Below are positions 34,541 through 56,470 of a stretch of DNA of 64,000 bases, one piece after another. The stretch is taken from assembly GCF_003131185.1 (NCBI RefSeq), contig NZ_QFFU01000029.1, positions 1-64,000 on the forward strand, read 5' to 3'. Made by a program: the position numbers and the translations under genes. A model generated the notes under the pieces. The model worked only from the letters and a program-made list of their open reading frames with translations. It had not been told where the DNA came from and did not search any database. Each line of letters begins with the position of its first letter. The first letter of the stretch is position 1. The stretch is from Pseudomonas ovata. GTDB lineage: Bacteria > Pseudomonadota > Gammaproteobacteria > Pseudomonadales > Pseudomonadaceae.

Positions 34541-35923
34541 ATGTCGTCGGTATCCCCGCGCGCCATCGTCTCCAGTGAAGTCAGTGAGTTCCTGCGTACT
34601 CACCCCGAAGTGCAATATGTCGACCTGCTGATCTCCGACATGAACGGCGTGGTGCGCGGCAAGCGCATCGAGCGTCCCAGCCTGCACAAGGTCTACGAGC
34701 GCGGCATCAACCTGCCGGCCTCGCTGTTCGCACTGGACATCAATGGCTCGACGGTGGAAAGCACCGGCCTGGGCCTGGACATCGGCGATTCGGACCGGGT
34801 CTGCTACCCGATCCCCGGCACCCTGGCCTACGAGCCCTGGCAGAAGCGCCCCACCGCGCAACTGCTGATGACCATGCACGAACTCGACGGCGAGCCGTTC
34901 TTCGCCGACCCGCGCGAAGTGCTGCGCCAGATCGTTGCCAAGTTCGATGCGCTGGGCCTGACCATCTGCGCCGCCTTCGAGCTGGAGTTCTACCTGATCG
35001 ACCAGGAGAACATCAACGGCCGCCCGCAACCGCCGCGCTCGCCCATTTCCGGCAAGCGCCCGCACTCGACCCAGGTGTACCTGATCGACGACCTGGACGA
35101 ATACGCCGAATGCCTGCAGGACATTCTCGAAGGCGCCAAGGAGCAGGGCATCCCGGCCGACGCCATCGTCAAGGAAAGTGCACCGGCGCAGTTCGAGGTC
35201 AACCTGCACCACGTCGAGGACGCGCTGCTGGCCTGCGACTACGCCGTGCTGCTCAAGCGCCTGATCAAGAACATCGCCTACGACCATGAGATGGACACCA
35301 CCTTCATGGCCAAGCCCTACCCGGGCCAGGCCGGTAACGGCCTGCATGTGCACATCTCGTTGCTCGACAAGGCCACCGGCCAGAACATCTTTGCCACCGA
35401 AGACCCCGAGCAGCATGCGCCGCTGCGCCATGCCATCGCCGGCATCCTGGAAACCATGCCGGCCTCGATGGCGTTCCTGTGCCCCAACGTCAACTCGTAC
35501 CGCCGTTTTGGCGCGCAGTTCTATGTGCCCAACGCGCCGAGCTGGGGCATGGACAACCGCACGGTCGCGGTGCGCGTGCCGACCGGCAACCCCGCCGCCA
35601 TCCGCATTGAACAGCGCGTGGCCGGCGCCGACGCCAACCCGTACCTGATGATGTCGGCGATCCTGGCCGGCATCCACCACGGCCTGACGCAAAAGCTTGA
35701 ACCCTGCGCGCCGATCGAGGGCAACTCCTACGAGCAACTGGACCAGAGCCTGCCGAACAACCTGCGCGATGCCCTGCGCGAACTGGACGACAGCGAAATC
35801 ATGAACCAGTACATCAGCCCCGCGTACATCGACATCTTCGTGGCGTGCAAGGAAAGCGAAATGGCCGAGTTCGAAGTCTCGATCTCCGACCTGGAATACA
35901 ACTGGTATCTGCACACGGTGTAG
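34541..35923 (+). CDS. puuA: Gamma-glutamylputrescine synthetase (glutamine synthetase-like)
   Basis: A 460-aa member of the GlnA superfamily, of the PuuA/Pseudomonas SpuB type. It ligates glutamate to putrescine or other polyamines using ATP. Metal/ATP residues: Glu147 and Glu149 in FELEFYL, Glu219 in QFEVNLHH, His269 and His271 in GNGLHVHIS. NRTVAVRVP and RIEQRVAGADANPYL mark the glutamate site. AAAGGTG precedes ATG 34541; the open frame continues upstream but lacks a better site. First gene of the puu set. Its TAG stop lies inside the first bases of a REP element. Confidence 0.92.
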   Translation: MSSVSPRAIVSSEVSEFLRTHPEVQYVDLLISDMNGVVRGKRIERPSLHKVYERGINLPASLFALDINGSTVESTGLGLDIGDSDRVCYPIPGTLAYEPWQKRPTAQLLMTMHELDGEPFFADPREVLRQIVAKFDALGLTICAAFELEFYLIDQENINGRPQPPRSPISGKRPHSTQVYLIDDLDEYAECLQDILEGAKEQGIPADAIVKESAPAQFEVNLHHVEDALLACDYAVLLKRLIKNIAYDHEMDTTFMAKPYPGQAGNGLHVHISLLDKATGQNIFATEDPEQHAPLRHAIAGILETMPASMAFLCPNVNSYRRFGAQFYVPNAPSWGMDNRTVAVRVPTGNPAAIRIEQRVAGADANPYLMMSAILAGIHHGLTQKLEPCAPIEGNSYEQLDQSLPNNLRDALRELDDSEIMNQYISPAYIDIFVACKESEMAEFEVSISDLEYNWYLHTV

Positions 35924-36129
35924 GCGCGCGCTCTGCCGGAATGCCGGACCACCGCGACCGGCTGCGTTAGCAGTCGTAAATTTGTAGCGTTTCGCAGATT
36001 TCAAATGGTTCACACGCATAAATCTATGGCGTTTCACAGATTTCGAATGTGTTCACACGCATAAATTTGTCGCGTTTCATCAATTTTGCGAGCGCTTCGC
36101 ACTCGGTCGCGGGCAGAGCGCGCTCCTAC
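35920..36129. repeat. Long composite REP element overlapping the puuA stop codon
   Basis: The element begins GTAGGCGCGCGCTCTGCC, so its TAG is the puuA stop codon (35921-35923). It ends GGCAGAGCGCGCTCCTAC. The left arm carries the extra GGAATGCCGGACCACC segment; the right does not. Inside are two copies of a TTCACACGCATAAAT unit (about 36010 and 36053). It separates puuA from puuC by 241 bp. Confidence 0.85.
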
Positions 36130-36164
36130 AGGCCATGCGGTGTCATTTCAACAAGAGAACAACC

Positions 36165-37658
36165 ATGAACATTCCGCCACGTGATTACTGGGAACAGCTG
36201 TTCCAGAACCTGACCATCGAAGGCCGGGCCTTTATCGATGGCAAGTATGTCGCCGCCGTCTGCGATGCGACCTTCGATTGCCAGAGCCCGGTCGATGGCC
36301 GCCTGCTGGCCCAGGTGGCCAGCTGCGATGTCGATGACGTCAACCGCGCGGTCAGCGTCGCCCGTGCCCGCTTCGACAGCGGTGTCTGGGCGCGCCAGGC
36401 GCCAGCGGCGCGCAAGCAGGTGCTGATTCGCTTTGCCGAGCTGATGCAGGCCAACGCCCATGAACTGGCGCTGCTGGAAACCCTCGACATGGGCAAACCG
36501 ATTGCCGATGCCGTGAAGATCGACGTGCCCGGTGCGGCCAATGCCATTCGCTGGAGCGCCGAGGCGGTCGACAAGCTGTATGACGAAGTCGCCGCCACCC
36601 CGCACGACCAGCTCGGCCTGGTCACCCGCGAGGCGGTCGGCGTGGTGGCGGCCATCGTGCCGTGGAATTTCCCGCTGATGATGGCCTGCTGGAAGCTGGG
36701 GCCGGCACTGGCGGCCGGCAACTCGGTGATCCTCAAACCGTCCGAGAAATCGCCGCTGACCGCGATCCGTATTGCCGCACTGGCGGTCGAGGCCGGGCTG
36801 CCGGCCGGGGTGCTCAACGTGCTGCCCGGCTTCGGCCACACCGCTGGCAAGGCGCTGGGCCTGCATATGGACATCGACACCCTGGTGTTCACCGGCTCCA
36901 CGCGCATCGCCAAGCAACTGATGGTCTATGCCGGCGAGTCGAATATGAAGCGCGTCTGGCTGGAAGCCGGCGGCAAGAGCCCCAACATCGTCTTCGCCGA
37001 TGCACCGGACCTGCAGGCGGCAGCCGAAGCCGCCGCCAGCGCCATTGCCTTCAACCAGGGCGAGGTGTGCACCGCCGGCTCCCGCCTGCTGGTCGAGCGC
37101 TCGATCAAGGCGCGCTTCGTGCCCATGGTGGTCGAAGCGCTCAAGCAGTGGCAGCCCGGCCACGCCCTGGACCCTGCCACCCGGGTCGGCGCGCTGGTGG
37201 ACGCCACGCAGCTGGACACCGTGCTGGGCTACATCGAGGCCGGGCATGAGGACGGCGCGCACCTGCTCAGCGGCGGTCGGCGCACCTTGCAGGAGACCGG
37301 CGGGCTGTATGTCGAGCCGACCCTGTTCGATGGCGTCGACAACGCCATGCGCATCGCCCGCGAGGAAATCTTTGGTCCTGTGCTGTCGGTGATGACCTTC
37401 GACAGCGTCGAAGAAGCCATCCGCATCGCCAACGACACCGTCTACGGCCTGGCCGCCGGGGTCTGGACCGCGGATCTGTCCAAGGCACACCTGACCGCCA
37501 GGGCGCTGCGCGCCGGCAGCGTATGGGTCAATCAATACGATGGCGGCGACATGACCGCGCCGTTCGGGGGCTTCAAACAGTCGGGCAACGGTCGCGACAA
37601 GTCGCTGCATGCCTTCGACAAGTACACCGAACTCAAAGCCACCTGGATCAAGTTGTAA
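36165..37658 (+). CDS. puuC: Gamma-glutamyl-gamma-aminobutyraldehyde dehydrogenase
   Basis: A 497-aa NAD(P)-dependent aldehyde dehydrogenase. Catalytic Cys302 is in NQGEVCTAGSR and general base Glu267 in WLEAGGKSPN. Asn168 (PWNFP) and the FTGST coenzyme motif (242-246) are present. It matches PuuC/KauB-type enzymes that oxidise aminoaldehydes from polyamine catabolism. ATG 36165 follows AAGAGAAC. Two genes on lies the hydrolase that releases GABA. Confidence 0.92.
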   Translation: MNIPPRDYWEQLFQNLTIEGRAFIDGKYVAAVCDATFDCQSPVDGRLLAQVASCDVDDVNRAVSVARARFDSGVWARQAPAARKQVLIRFAELMQANAHELALLETLDMGKPIADAVKIDVPGAANAIRWSAEAVDKLYDEVAATPHDQLGLVTREAVGVVAAIVPWNFPLMMACWKLGPALAAGNSVILKPSEKSPLTAIRIAALAVEAGLPAGVLNVLPGFGHTAGKALGLHMDIDTLVFTGSTRIAKQLMVYAGESNMKRVWLEAGGKSPNIVFADAPDLQAAAEAAASAIAFNQGEVCTAGSRLLVERSIKARFVPMVVEALKQWQPGHALDPATRVGALVDATQLDTVLGYIEAGHEDGAHLLSGGRRTLQETGGLYVEPTLFDGVDNAMRIAREEIFGPVLSVMTFDSVEEAIRIANDTVYGLAAGVWTADLSKAHLTARALRAGSVWVNQYDGGDMTAPFGGFKQSGNGRDKSLHAFDKYTELKATWIKL

Positions 37659-37692
37659 GGGCGCAGGCCTCCTGCGCCCCGGAGAATCGACC

Positions 37693-38970
37693 ATGCAGCA
37701 ACATGTACAGAGCTACTACGCCGACTCGCGCAACCGCCACGACGAGTACCCGGTGCTGACCGAAGCCATCGAGACCGATGTGTGCGTGATCGGCGCCGGC
37801 TACACCGGGCTGTCGACCGCCTTGTTCCTGCTGGAACACGGCTTTTCGGTCACGGTGCTGGAGGCGGCCAAGGTCGGCTTCGGCGCTTCGGGGCGCAACG
37901 GCGGGCAGATCGTCAACAGCTACAGCCGCGACATCGATGTCATCGAGAAGACCGTCGACCCGCACCAGGCGCGCCTGCTGGGGGACATGGCCTTCGAAGG
38001 TGGACGTATCATCCGCGAGCGGGTGGCCAAGTACGGCATCCAGTGCGATTTGAAGGACGGTGGTGTGTTCGCGGCCCTGACCAGCCGGCAGATGGGTCAC
38101 CTGGAGTCGCAACAACAGCTCTGGGAACGCTATGGCCATAAACAGCTGGAGTTGCTCGACACCGCGCGCATCCAGCAGATCGTTGGCACCGACCGCTATG
38201 TGGGCGGCATGCTCGACATGAGCGGCGGCCATATCCACCCGCTGAACCTGGCGCTGGGCGAGGCCGCTGCGGTGGCCAGCCTGGGCGGGCGCATTCATGA
38301 GCAAAGCCCGGCCACGCGTATCGACCGTGGGCCGAACCCGGTGGTGCATACGCCGCTGGGCCAGGTCCGGGCGAAGTTCGTGGTCGTGGCCGGCAACGCC
38401 TATCTGGGAGACCTGATCCCGGAGCTGGCAGCCAAGTCGATGCCGTGCGGCACCCAGGTGATCACCACCGAACCGCTGGACGATGAACTGGCCAACAGCC
38501 TGTTGCCGCAGGACTATTGCGTCGAAGACTGCAACTACCTGCTCGACTACTACCGCCTCAGCGCCGACAAGCGCCTGATCTTCGGTGGCGGCGTGGTGTA
38601 TGGCGCCCGTGATCCGGCCGACATCGAGGCGATCATCCGGCCCAAGCTGCTCAAGGTTTTCCCGCAGCTGAAAAACGTCAAGTTCGACTACACCTGGACC
38701 GGCAACTTTCTGCTGACCCTGTCGCGCCTGCCGCAGGTCGGTAGGTTGGGCGACAACATCTACTACTCCCAGGGCTGCAGCGGCCATGGCGTGACCTACA
38801 CCCACCTGGCCGGCAAGCTGTTGGCCGAGGCCCTGCGCGGCCAGGCCGAGCGCTTCGACGCCTTTGCCGGTCTGCCGCACTACCCGTTCCCGGGCGGGCG
38901 CCTGCTGCGTGTGCCGTTCACGGCGCTGGGGGCTTCGTACTACCAACTGCGCGACCGGCTGGGGGTGTAA
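37693..38970 (+). CDS. puuB: Gamma-glutamylputrescine oxidase (FAD)
   Basis: A 425-aa FAD-dependent oxidoreductase of the DAO family. The dinucleotide motif VIGAGYTGLSTALFLLEHG is at 32-50, GFGASGRNGGQIV follows, and YSQGCSGHGVTYTHLAGKL near the C-terminus is typical of PuuB/OrdL. It oxidises gamma-glutamylputrescine to the aminobutyraldehyde used by PuuC. GGAGAATCG precedes ATG 37693, 34 bases after puuC. Confidence 0.92.
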   Translation: MQQHVQSYYADSRNRHDEYPVLTEAIETDVCVIGAGYTGLSTALFLLEHGFSVTVLEAAKVGFGASGRNGGQIVNSYSRDIDVIEKTVDPHQARLLGDMAFEGGRIIRERVAKYGIQCDLKDGGVFAALTSRQMGHLESQQQLWERYGHKQLELLDTARIQQIVGTDRYVGGMLDMSGGHIHPLNLALGEAAAVASLGGRIHEQSPATRIDRGPNPVVHTPLGQVRAKFVVVAGNAYLGDLIPELAAKSMPCGTQVITTEPLDDELANSLLPQDYCVEDCNYLLDYYRLSADKRLIFGGGVVYGARDPADIEAIIRPKLLKVFPQLKNVKFDYTWTGNFLLTLSRLPQVGRLGDNIYYSQGCSGHGVTYTHLAGKLLAEALRGQAERFDAFAGLPHYPFPGGRLLRVPFTALGASYYQLRDRLGV

Positions 38971-38981
38971 ACCCCCGCCGG

Positions 38982-39132
38982 GTAGGAGCGCGCTTGCCCG
39001 CGACCGAGTGCGTAGCGCTCGCAAAATTGCTGAAACGCTACAAATTTATGCGTGTGAACACATTCGAAATCTGCGAAACGCTACAAATTTACGACTGCTA
39101 ACGCAGCCGGTCGCGGGCAAGCGCGCTCCTAC
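38982..39132. repeat. Composite REP element between puuB and puuD
   Basis: Bounded by GTAGGAGCGCGCTTGCCCGC on both sides in opposite orientation. The interior runs in the opposite direction to the element at 35920: GCGTGTGAACACATTCGAAA then AAATTTACGACTGC. It starts 11 bases after the puuB stop. Confidence 0.85.
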
Positions 39133-39196
39133 TGGGGGCGGTTGTACCGTCAGATACGGATTTATCACGAATATTGCTTTGATGCGGGGATCCACC

Positions 39197-39952
39197 ATGT
39201 CTCGTCTTCCTCTGATTGGCGTCACCGCCTGCCGGCAGATGCTGGGTAAATACGCCTCGCACACCGTGGGCGACAAATACGTCGAGGCGGCGGCCTTTGC
39301 CGGCCTGCCGCTGGTGTTGCCGGCCCTGAGCACACCCACCGACCCACAGCTGTTGCTGCAACAGCTCGACGGCATCCTGTTCACCGGCTCGCCCAGCAAT
39401 GTCGAACCACACCACTACCAGGGCGCGCCCAGTGCCGAAGGCACGCAGCATGACCCTTTGCGCGATGCCACGACCTTGCCGCTGCTGCGTGCGGCCATCG
39501 CCCAAGGCGTGCCGGTGATGTGCATCTGCCGGGGTTTCCAGGAACTCAACGTGACCCTGGGCGGCACCTTGCATCAGCGGGTGCAGGAACTGCCGGGCTT
39601 TCTCGACCACCGCGAGCCGCACAGCGACTCGCTGGCCGAGCAGTACGCGCCGCAACATGGCGTGGCGGTGCAAGCGGGCGGGGTGCTGGAACGCCTGGGC
39701 CTGGCAACGCAGTTCCAGGTCAACTCCCTGCACAGCCAGGGTATCGACCGGCTCGCCCCGGGCCTGCGCGCCGAAGCGCTGGCGCCCGACGGGCTGATCG
39801 AAGCGGTGTCGACCCAGGATTCGCCAGGCTTTGTGCTGGGGGTGCAATGGCACCCCGAATGGCGCTTTCTGGAAAATCCCGAATCGCTGCGGATGTTCGA
39901 GGCGTTTCGTGAGGCCTGTCAGGCCTACGCGCAGACACGCAACCCGTCGTAG
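39197..39952 (+). CDS. puuD: Gamma-glutamyl-gamma-aminobutyrate hydrolase
   Basis: A 251-aa class I glutamine amidotransferase-like hydrolase (peptidase C26). The nucleophile Cys111 is in MCICRGFQ, with His219 and Glu221 in WHPEW. Pre-catalytic LFTGSPSNVEPHHY also fits PuuD. It releases GABA and glutamate at the end of the route. GGGGATCC precedes ATG 39197; an ATG five codons earlier is possible. Confidence 0.92.
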   Translation: MSRLPLIGVTACRQMLGKYASHTVGDKYVEAAAFAGLPLVLPALSTPTDPQLLLQQLDGILFTGSPSNVEPHHYQGAPSAEGTQHDPLRDATTLPLLRAAIAQGVPVMCICRGFQELNVTLGGTLHQRVQELPGFLDHREPHSDSLAEQYAPQHGVAVQAGGVLERLGLATQFQVNSLHSQGIDRLAPGLRAEALAPDGLIEAVSTQDSPGFVLGVQWHPEWRFLENPESLRMFEAFREACQAYAQTRNPS

Positions 39953-40057
39953 GCGTGGCGTTGGCCGCGAATGATGCGCCGCACGATCAGGTGGCGCCCG
40001 TTCCCGGTTGAAACCGGTCCTACAGGCCAATAATTCCAATAAAGCGGCGGACACTGA

Positions 40058-41584
40058 ATGAGTCACAACGGCGAAACTTCTGCGCGCACCAGCTCCAAGG
40101 GGCTGGCCAGTGGCAGCCTGGGCCTGCTGGCCTGCGTGGTGCTGGGCATCTCGACCATCGCGCCGGTCTATACCCTGACCGGTGCGCTGGGCCCGACCGT
40201 GCGCGAGGTCGGCGCGCACCTGCCGGCGATCTTCCTGGTGGGCTTTATCCCCATGTTGCTGGTCGCCCTGGGCTACCGCGAGCTCAACGCTGCCGAACCC
40301 GACAGCGGCACCTCGTTCACCTGGTCGGCACGCGCCTTCGGGCCGGTGATGGGCTGGATCGGCGGCTGGGGGCTGGTGGCCGCCACCACCATCGTGCTGT
40401 CGAACCTGGCCGGGGTGGCGGTGGATTTCTTCTACCTGTTCCTGGGCCAGTTGACCGGCCGCGCCGAGCTCATCGCCCTGAGCGATAACGTGTGGATCAA
40501 CATCCTGACCTGTTGTGCGTTCATCGGCATCGCGGTGTGGATCTGCTGCCGCGGCATCGGCACCACCATGGGCGTGCAGTACGTGCTGGTGGCCTTGCAA
40601 CTGTTCGTGCTGCTGGGCTTTTGCATCGCCGCCTTTGGCCAATCCCCGCAGGGTCCTGCGCTGGCATTCGACCTCAACTGGTTCAACCCCTGGAGCATCG
40701 GCTCGTTCTCCTCGTTTGCCGCCGGGCTGTCGCTGTCGATCTTCATTTTCTGGGGCTGGGACGTGTGCCTGACCGTCAGCGAGGAGTCAGTCAGCAGCCA
40801 TGCCGTGCCAGGCCGGGCCGCCGCGCTCACCGTGCTGGTGATCCTGGGGCTGTACCTGGTGACCGCGATTGCCACCCTGCGCTTTGCCGGCGTGGCCGAC
40901 AATGGCCTGGGGCTGGGCAACCCGACCATCCAGGAAAACGTCTTCGCCCACCTGGCCGGTCCGGTGATGGGCCCGCTGGCGATCCTGATGTCCATCGCTG
41001 TGCTGGCCAGCACCGCCGCCTCCTTGCAGTCAACCTTCATTTCGCCGGCCCGCACGCTGTTCGCCATGGGCTACTACCAGGCCCTGCCCAAGCGCTTTGC
41101 CAGCATCTGCCCGCGCTCGCTGACACCACGCTTTGCCACCCTGTGCGCCGGCGCTGCGGCGGCGATCTTCTACGTCAGCATGCGCCTGCTCAGCGAGAAC
41201 GTGCTGGCCGACACCATCACCGCGCTGGGCATGATGATCTGCTTTTACTATTCGCTGACCGCCTTTGCCTGCGTGTGGTATTTCCGCGCCAGCCTGTTCG
41301 ACAGCCTGCGCCATTTCCTGCTGCGCGGCCTGTGCCCGCTGCTGGGCGGCAGCGCGCTGGCGGTGATCTTTGCGCAGACGGCGGTGGACAGCGCTTCGCC
41401 TGACTTCGGCAGCGGCTCGCACATCGGCGGGATAGGGCTGGTGTGCATCATTGCCGTGGTGATCCTGCTGCTGGGCGTGGTGCTGATGGGCATCTTCCGC
41501 TGGCTGATCCCGGCGTACTTTTCCGGGCAGACCTTGCAACGGGCGACCCTGCGTGCACCGCAAGCGCTGGAAGCCGGAGCCTGA
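40058..41584 (+). CDS. APC-family amino acid/polyamine permease
   Basis: A 508-aa permease with about 12-13 hydrophobic segments. The N-terminal LGISTIAPVYTLTGALGPT and FVGF-like substrate region match APC carriers (YhdG/PuuP-like). It lies 105 bp downstream of puuD in the same direction and fits polyamine or amino acid uptake. Its stop is three bases from the next gene. The 39953-40057 gap contains a degenerate REP-like stem but no gene. Confidence 0.85.
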   Translation: MSHNGETSARTSSKGLASGSLGLLACVVLGISTIAPVYTLTGALGPTVREVGAHLPAIFLVGFIPMLLVALGYRELNAAEPDSGTSFTWSARAFGPVMGWIGGWGLVAATTIVLSNLAGVAVDFFYLFLGQLTGRAELIALSDNVWINILTCCAFIGIAVWICCRGIGTTMGVQYVLVALQLFVLLGFCIAAFGQSPQGPALAFDLNWFNPWSIGSFSSFAAGLSLSIFIFWGWDVCLTVSEESVSSHAVPGRAAALTVLVILGLYLVTAIATLRFAGVADNGLGLGNPTIQENVFAHLAGPVMGPLAILMSIAVLASTAASLQSTFISPARTLFAMGYYQALPKRFASICPRSLTPRFATLCAGAAAAIFYVSMRLLSENVLADTITALGMMICFYYSLTAFACVWYFRASLFDSLRHFLLRGLCPLLGGSALAVIFAQTAVDSASPDFGSGSHIGGIGLVCIIAVVILLLGVVLMGIFRWLIPAYFSGQTLQRATLRAPQALEAGA

Positions 41585-41587
41585 ATC

Positions 41588-42514
41588 ATGCACACCGAGC
41601 AAGGGCTGCTGCGCCTGTCGATCGCGGTCACCGTGCTGGTGGCGGCCTTCGGCATTGTCTTCGGCCTGCTGTCGGGCTCGTTCTCGATTGTCTTCGACGG
41701 CGTCTATTCGCTGGCCGATGCGAGCATGAGCGTGCTGGCGCTGATCGTCGCCACGCTGATCCGCCGGCACACCACCGAGGGCGAGGCCAGCCGGCGCCTG
41801 GCCGAGCGCTTCAACATGGGCTTCTGGCACCTGGAGCCGATGGTGCTGGCGATCAACGGCACCTTGCTGTGCGGGGTGTCGCTGTACGCGTTGATCAACG
41901 CCATCGGCAGCCTGCTCAATGGCGGACGGCACCTGGAATTCGGCTTTGCGATTGTCTATGCGGGCTTGACCACCCTGGTGTGTTTCAGCCTGGCGGCGCT
42001 GGCGTTTCGGGCCAATAAACGCATCCGTTCGGATTTCGTGGCGCTGGATGCCAAGGCCTGGGTCATGTCCGGCAGCATCTCATTGGCACTACTGATCGCC
42101 TTTATCGTCGGGGCGCTGGTGGAGGGCACGGCCTATGCCTGGCTGGCGCCGTATATCGACCCGGCCGTGCTGGCGATCATCTGCCTGATCATCATCCCCA
42201 TTCCGCTGCTGACCATCCGCCAGGCGTTTTCGGATGTGCTGATGGTGACCCCGCCGGCCCTCAAGCAAGCGGTCGACGAAGTGGCCGCGCAGGTGGTGGC
42301 CCGCTATGGCTTTATCGACTGGCAGGCCTATGTGGCCAAGGTCGGTCGCGCCCGGCAGATCGAGCTGTACTTCATCGTGCCTCAGGACTGGCCGGCCTGG
42401 ACCCTGGCCGAGTGGGACGCGGTGCGCGATGTCGTGGGCGAGGCCATCGGTGCCGAAGGCCCGAACCGCTGGCTGACCATCGCCTTTACCACTGACCCGC
42501 AGTGGGCGCGCTGA
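41588..42514 (+). CDS. Cation diffusion facilitator (CDF)-type transporter
   Basis: A 308-aa membrane protein with six hydrophobic segments. The first metal-site motif FDGVYSLADASMS (Asp37, Asp44) lies in segment 2 and DAKAWVMSGSI in segment 5, consistent with CDF proteins. The C-terminal 80 residues form a soluble domain (LYFIVPQDWPAW). It lies three bases after the permease gene, implying one mRNA. Metal or substrate unknown. Its stop codon directly abuts the pvdS stop on the other strand with no bases between. Confidence 0.8.
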   Translation: MHTEQGLLRLSIAVTVLVAAFGIVFGLLSGSFSIVFDGVYSLADASMSVLALIVATLIRRHTTEGEASRRLAERFNMGFWHLEPMVLAINGTLLCGVSLYALINAIGSLLNGGRHLEFGFAIVYAGLTTLVCFSLAALAFRANKRIRSDFVALDAKAWVMSGSISLALLIAFIVGALVEGTAYAWLAPYIDPAVLAIICLIIIPIPLLTIRQAFSDVLMVTPPALKQAVDEVAAQVVARYGFIDWQAYVAKVGRARQIELYFIVPQDWPAWTLAEWDAVRDVVGEAIGAEGPNRWLTIAFTTDPQWAR

Positions 42515-43060
42515 TTACTGCACGCGCTCGCCCAGCGCCTTGCGGCAATGCACCATCGCATCGCGGATCATGAAGTTGACCAGGGTCGGTGACACGCCCA
42601 GTTCCTTGGCGATGTCCTTTTGCGGCACGCCGTGCAAACGGTAGCTTTCAAAGGCGTAGCGGGTGCGCCTGGGCAGTTCGCCGAGCGCAGCGTCGACGAT
42701 CATCAGCGTTTCATGGTCCAGGTTCTGGCTTTCTGGGGTGGAGCCCTGGATGGCGACGTTCAGGCCTTCCTCTTCGGTGCCGGAGTATTTCTGCTCCATG
42801 GCCTGCTTGCGGTAGTGATCGATCGCCAGGTTACGCACGATACGAAAGACATAACTGATCTGTGCTCTGAGGGGCAACGCCATTTTTGGCGTCTTGGCCA
42901 GTCTCAGAAAGGCATCCTGCACCACATCTTCAGCCCGACTGTGGCAGCCGGTGATCCGCGCCGCCGTCTTGATCAGGGTGGTACGGTTATCCAGTAAGGC
43001 TTCCAGAAGTGACGGTGCAGAAGTCTCTTGAGCGGGCTTTACGGATCCATATTCCTGCAT
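42515..43060 (-). CDS. pvdS: Iron-starvation ECF sigma factor PvdS (PfrI)
   Basis: A 181-aa extracytoplasmic-function sigma factor. Region 2 includes RAEDVVQDAFLRLAK and AQISYVFRIVRNLAIDHYRK; region 4 includes LGELPRRTRYAFESYRLHGVPQKDIAKELGVSPTLVNFMIRDAMVHCRKAL. It directs RNA polymerase to pyoverdine promoters with TAAAT / CGT elements, several of which occur in this window. ATG 43060 begins MQEYGSVKPA. A strong Fur box lies 81 bp upstream, so it is iron-repressed. It is divergent from pvdL, as in P. putida. Confidence 0.95.
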   Translation of the reverse strand: MQEYGSVKPAQETSAPSLLEALLDNRTTLIKTAARITGCHSRAEDVVQDAFLRLAKTPKMALPLRAQISYVFRIVRNLAIDHYRKQAMEQKYSGTEEEGLNVAIQGSTPESQNLDHETLMIVDAALGELPRRTRYAFESYRLHGVPQKDIAKELGVSPTLVNFMIRDAMVHCRKALGERVQ

Positions 43061-43140
43061 GATTGTGCCTATGCGACGTAAGTTATAAAGAGGTCGATAT
43101 CCCTGTGGCGGACACAAGGTAGTGCTGGTACTAAAGGCTG

Positions 43141-43159
43141 TCAAATGATAATCATTATT
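43141..43159. promoter_or_regulatory. Fur box upstream of pvdS
   Basis: The 19-mer contains an uninterrupted 15-base match (AATGATAATCATTAT) to the Fur consensus GATAATGATAATCATTATC. It lies in the pvdS promoter region. Confidence 0.88.
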
Positions 43160-43246
43160 TTTTAGATTATTAGTAAAGTGCCATTTTTGTGCTATTACAG
43201 GCCGCCTGTGCGCCTCGCCGGTGCACTCCTGGCCATCATCACGGGC

Positions 43247-43270
43247 TAATTTTTTTCACGCGTTGCCCGT
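43247..43270 (+). promoter_or_regulatory. PvdS-dependent promoter (iron-starvation box) of pvdL
   Basis: TAATT, 16 bases, then CGT, within GGGCTAATTTTTTTC. It matches the PvdS consensus TAAAT-N16/17-CGT with one substitution and lies 92 bp before pvdL. The same layout recurs at 58104, 60273 and 61397. Confidence 0.8.
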
Positions 43271-43361
43271 CTTCAACTGCATGTAAACGCGGTCGTCTCC
43301 CAGCCACGCAGGCTGATACAGAGCGCCGTGCCCCACGCATGGATTGAGGACAGGTACAGCG

Positions 43362-56264
<12,903 letters not shown>

Positions 56265-56277
56265 CGGTGACCCCTGT

Positions 56278-56384
56278 GTAGGAGCGCGCTTGCCCGCGAC
56301 CGAGTGCGCAGCGCTCGCAAAATTGATGAAACGCCACAATTTTACGACTGCTGCGCAGCCGGTCGCGGGCAAGCGCGCTCCTAC
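56278..56384. repeat. Composite REP element between pvdL and pvdH
   Basis: Bounded by inverted GTAGGAGCGCGCTTGCCCGC arms; the interior contains one AAATTTTACGACTGC unit in reverse orientation. It starts 14 bases after pvdL. Confidence 0.85.
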
Positions 56385-56470
56385 CGGGTCTCTGTTGGCC
56401 AGGCAATAGCGTTGTATCAGGGACACAGTGGAATTTTCCAAGGCTTTTTACATCATTCAGGAGCGCACCC

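Noticed and set aside
39953..40057. A further REP element between puuD and the permease
   Set aside because: GTAGG at one end and TCCTAC at the other with weak inner pairing suggest a decayed copy, but the arms match too poorly to list it.
56385..56470. PvdS-type promoter before pvdH
   Set aside because: I searched for TAAAT- or TAATT-like elements followed after 15-17 bases by CGT and found none.
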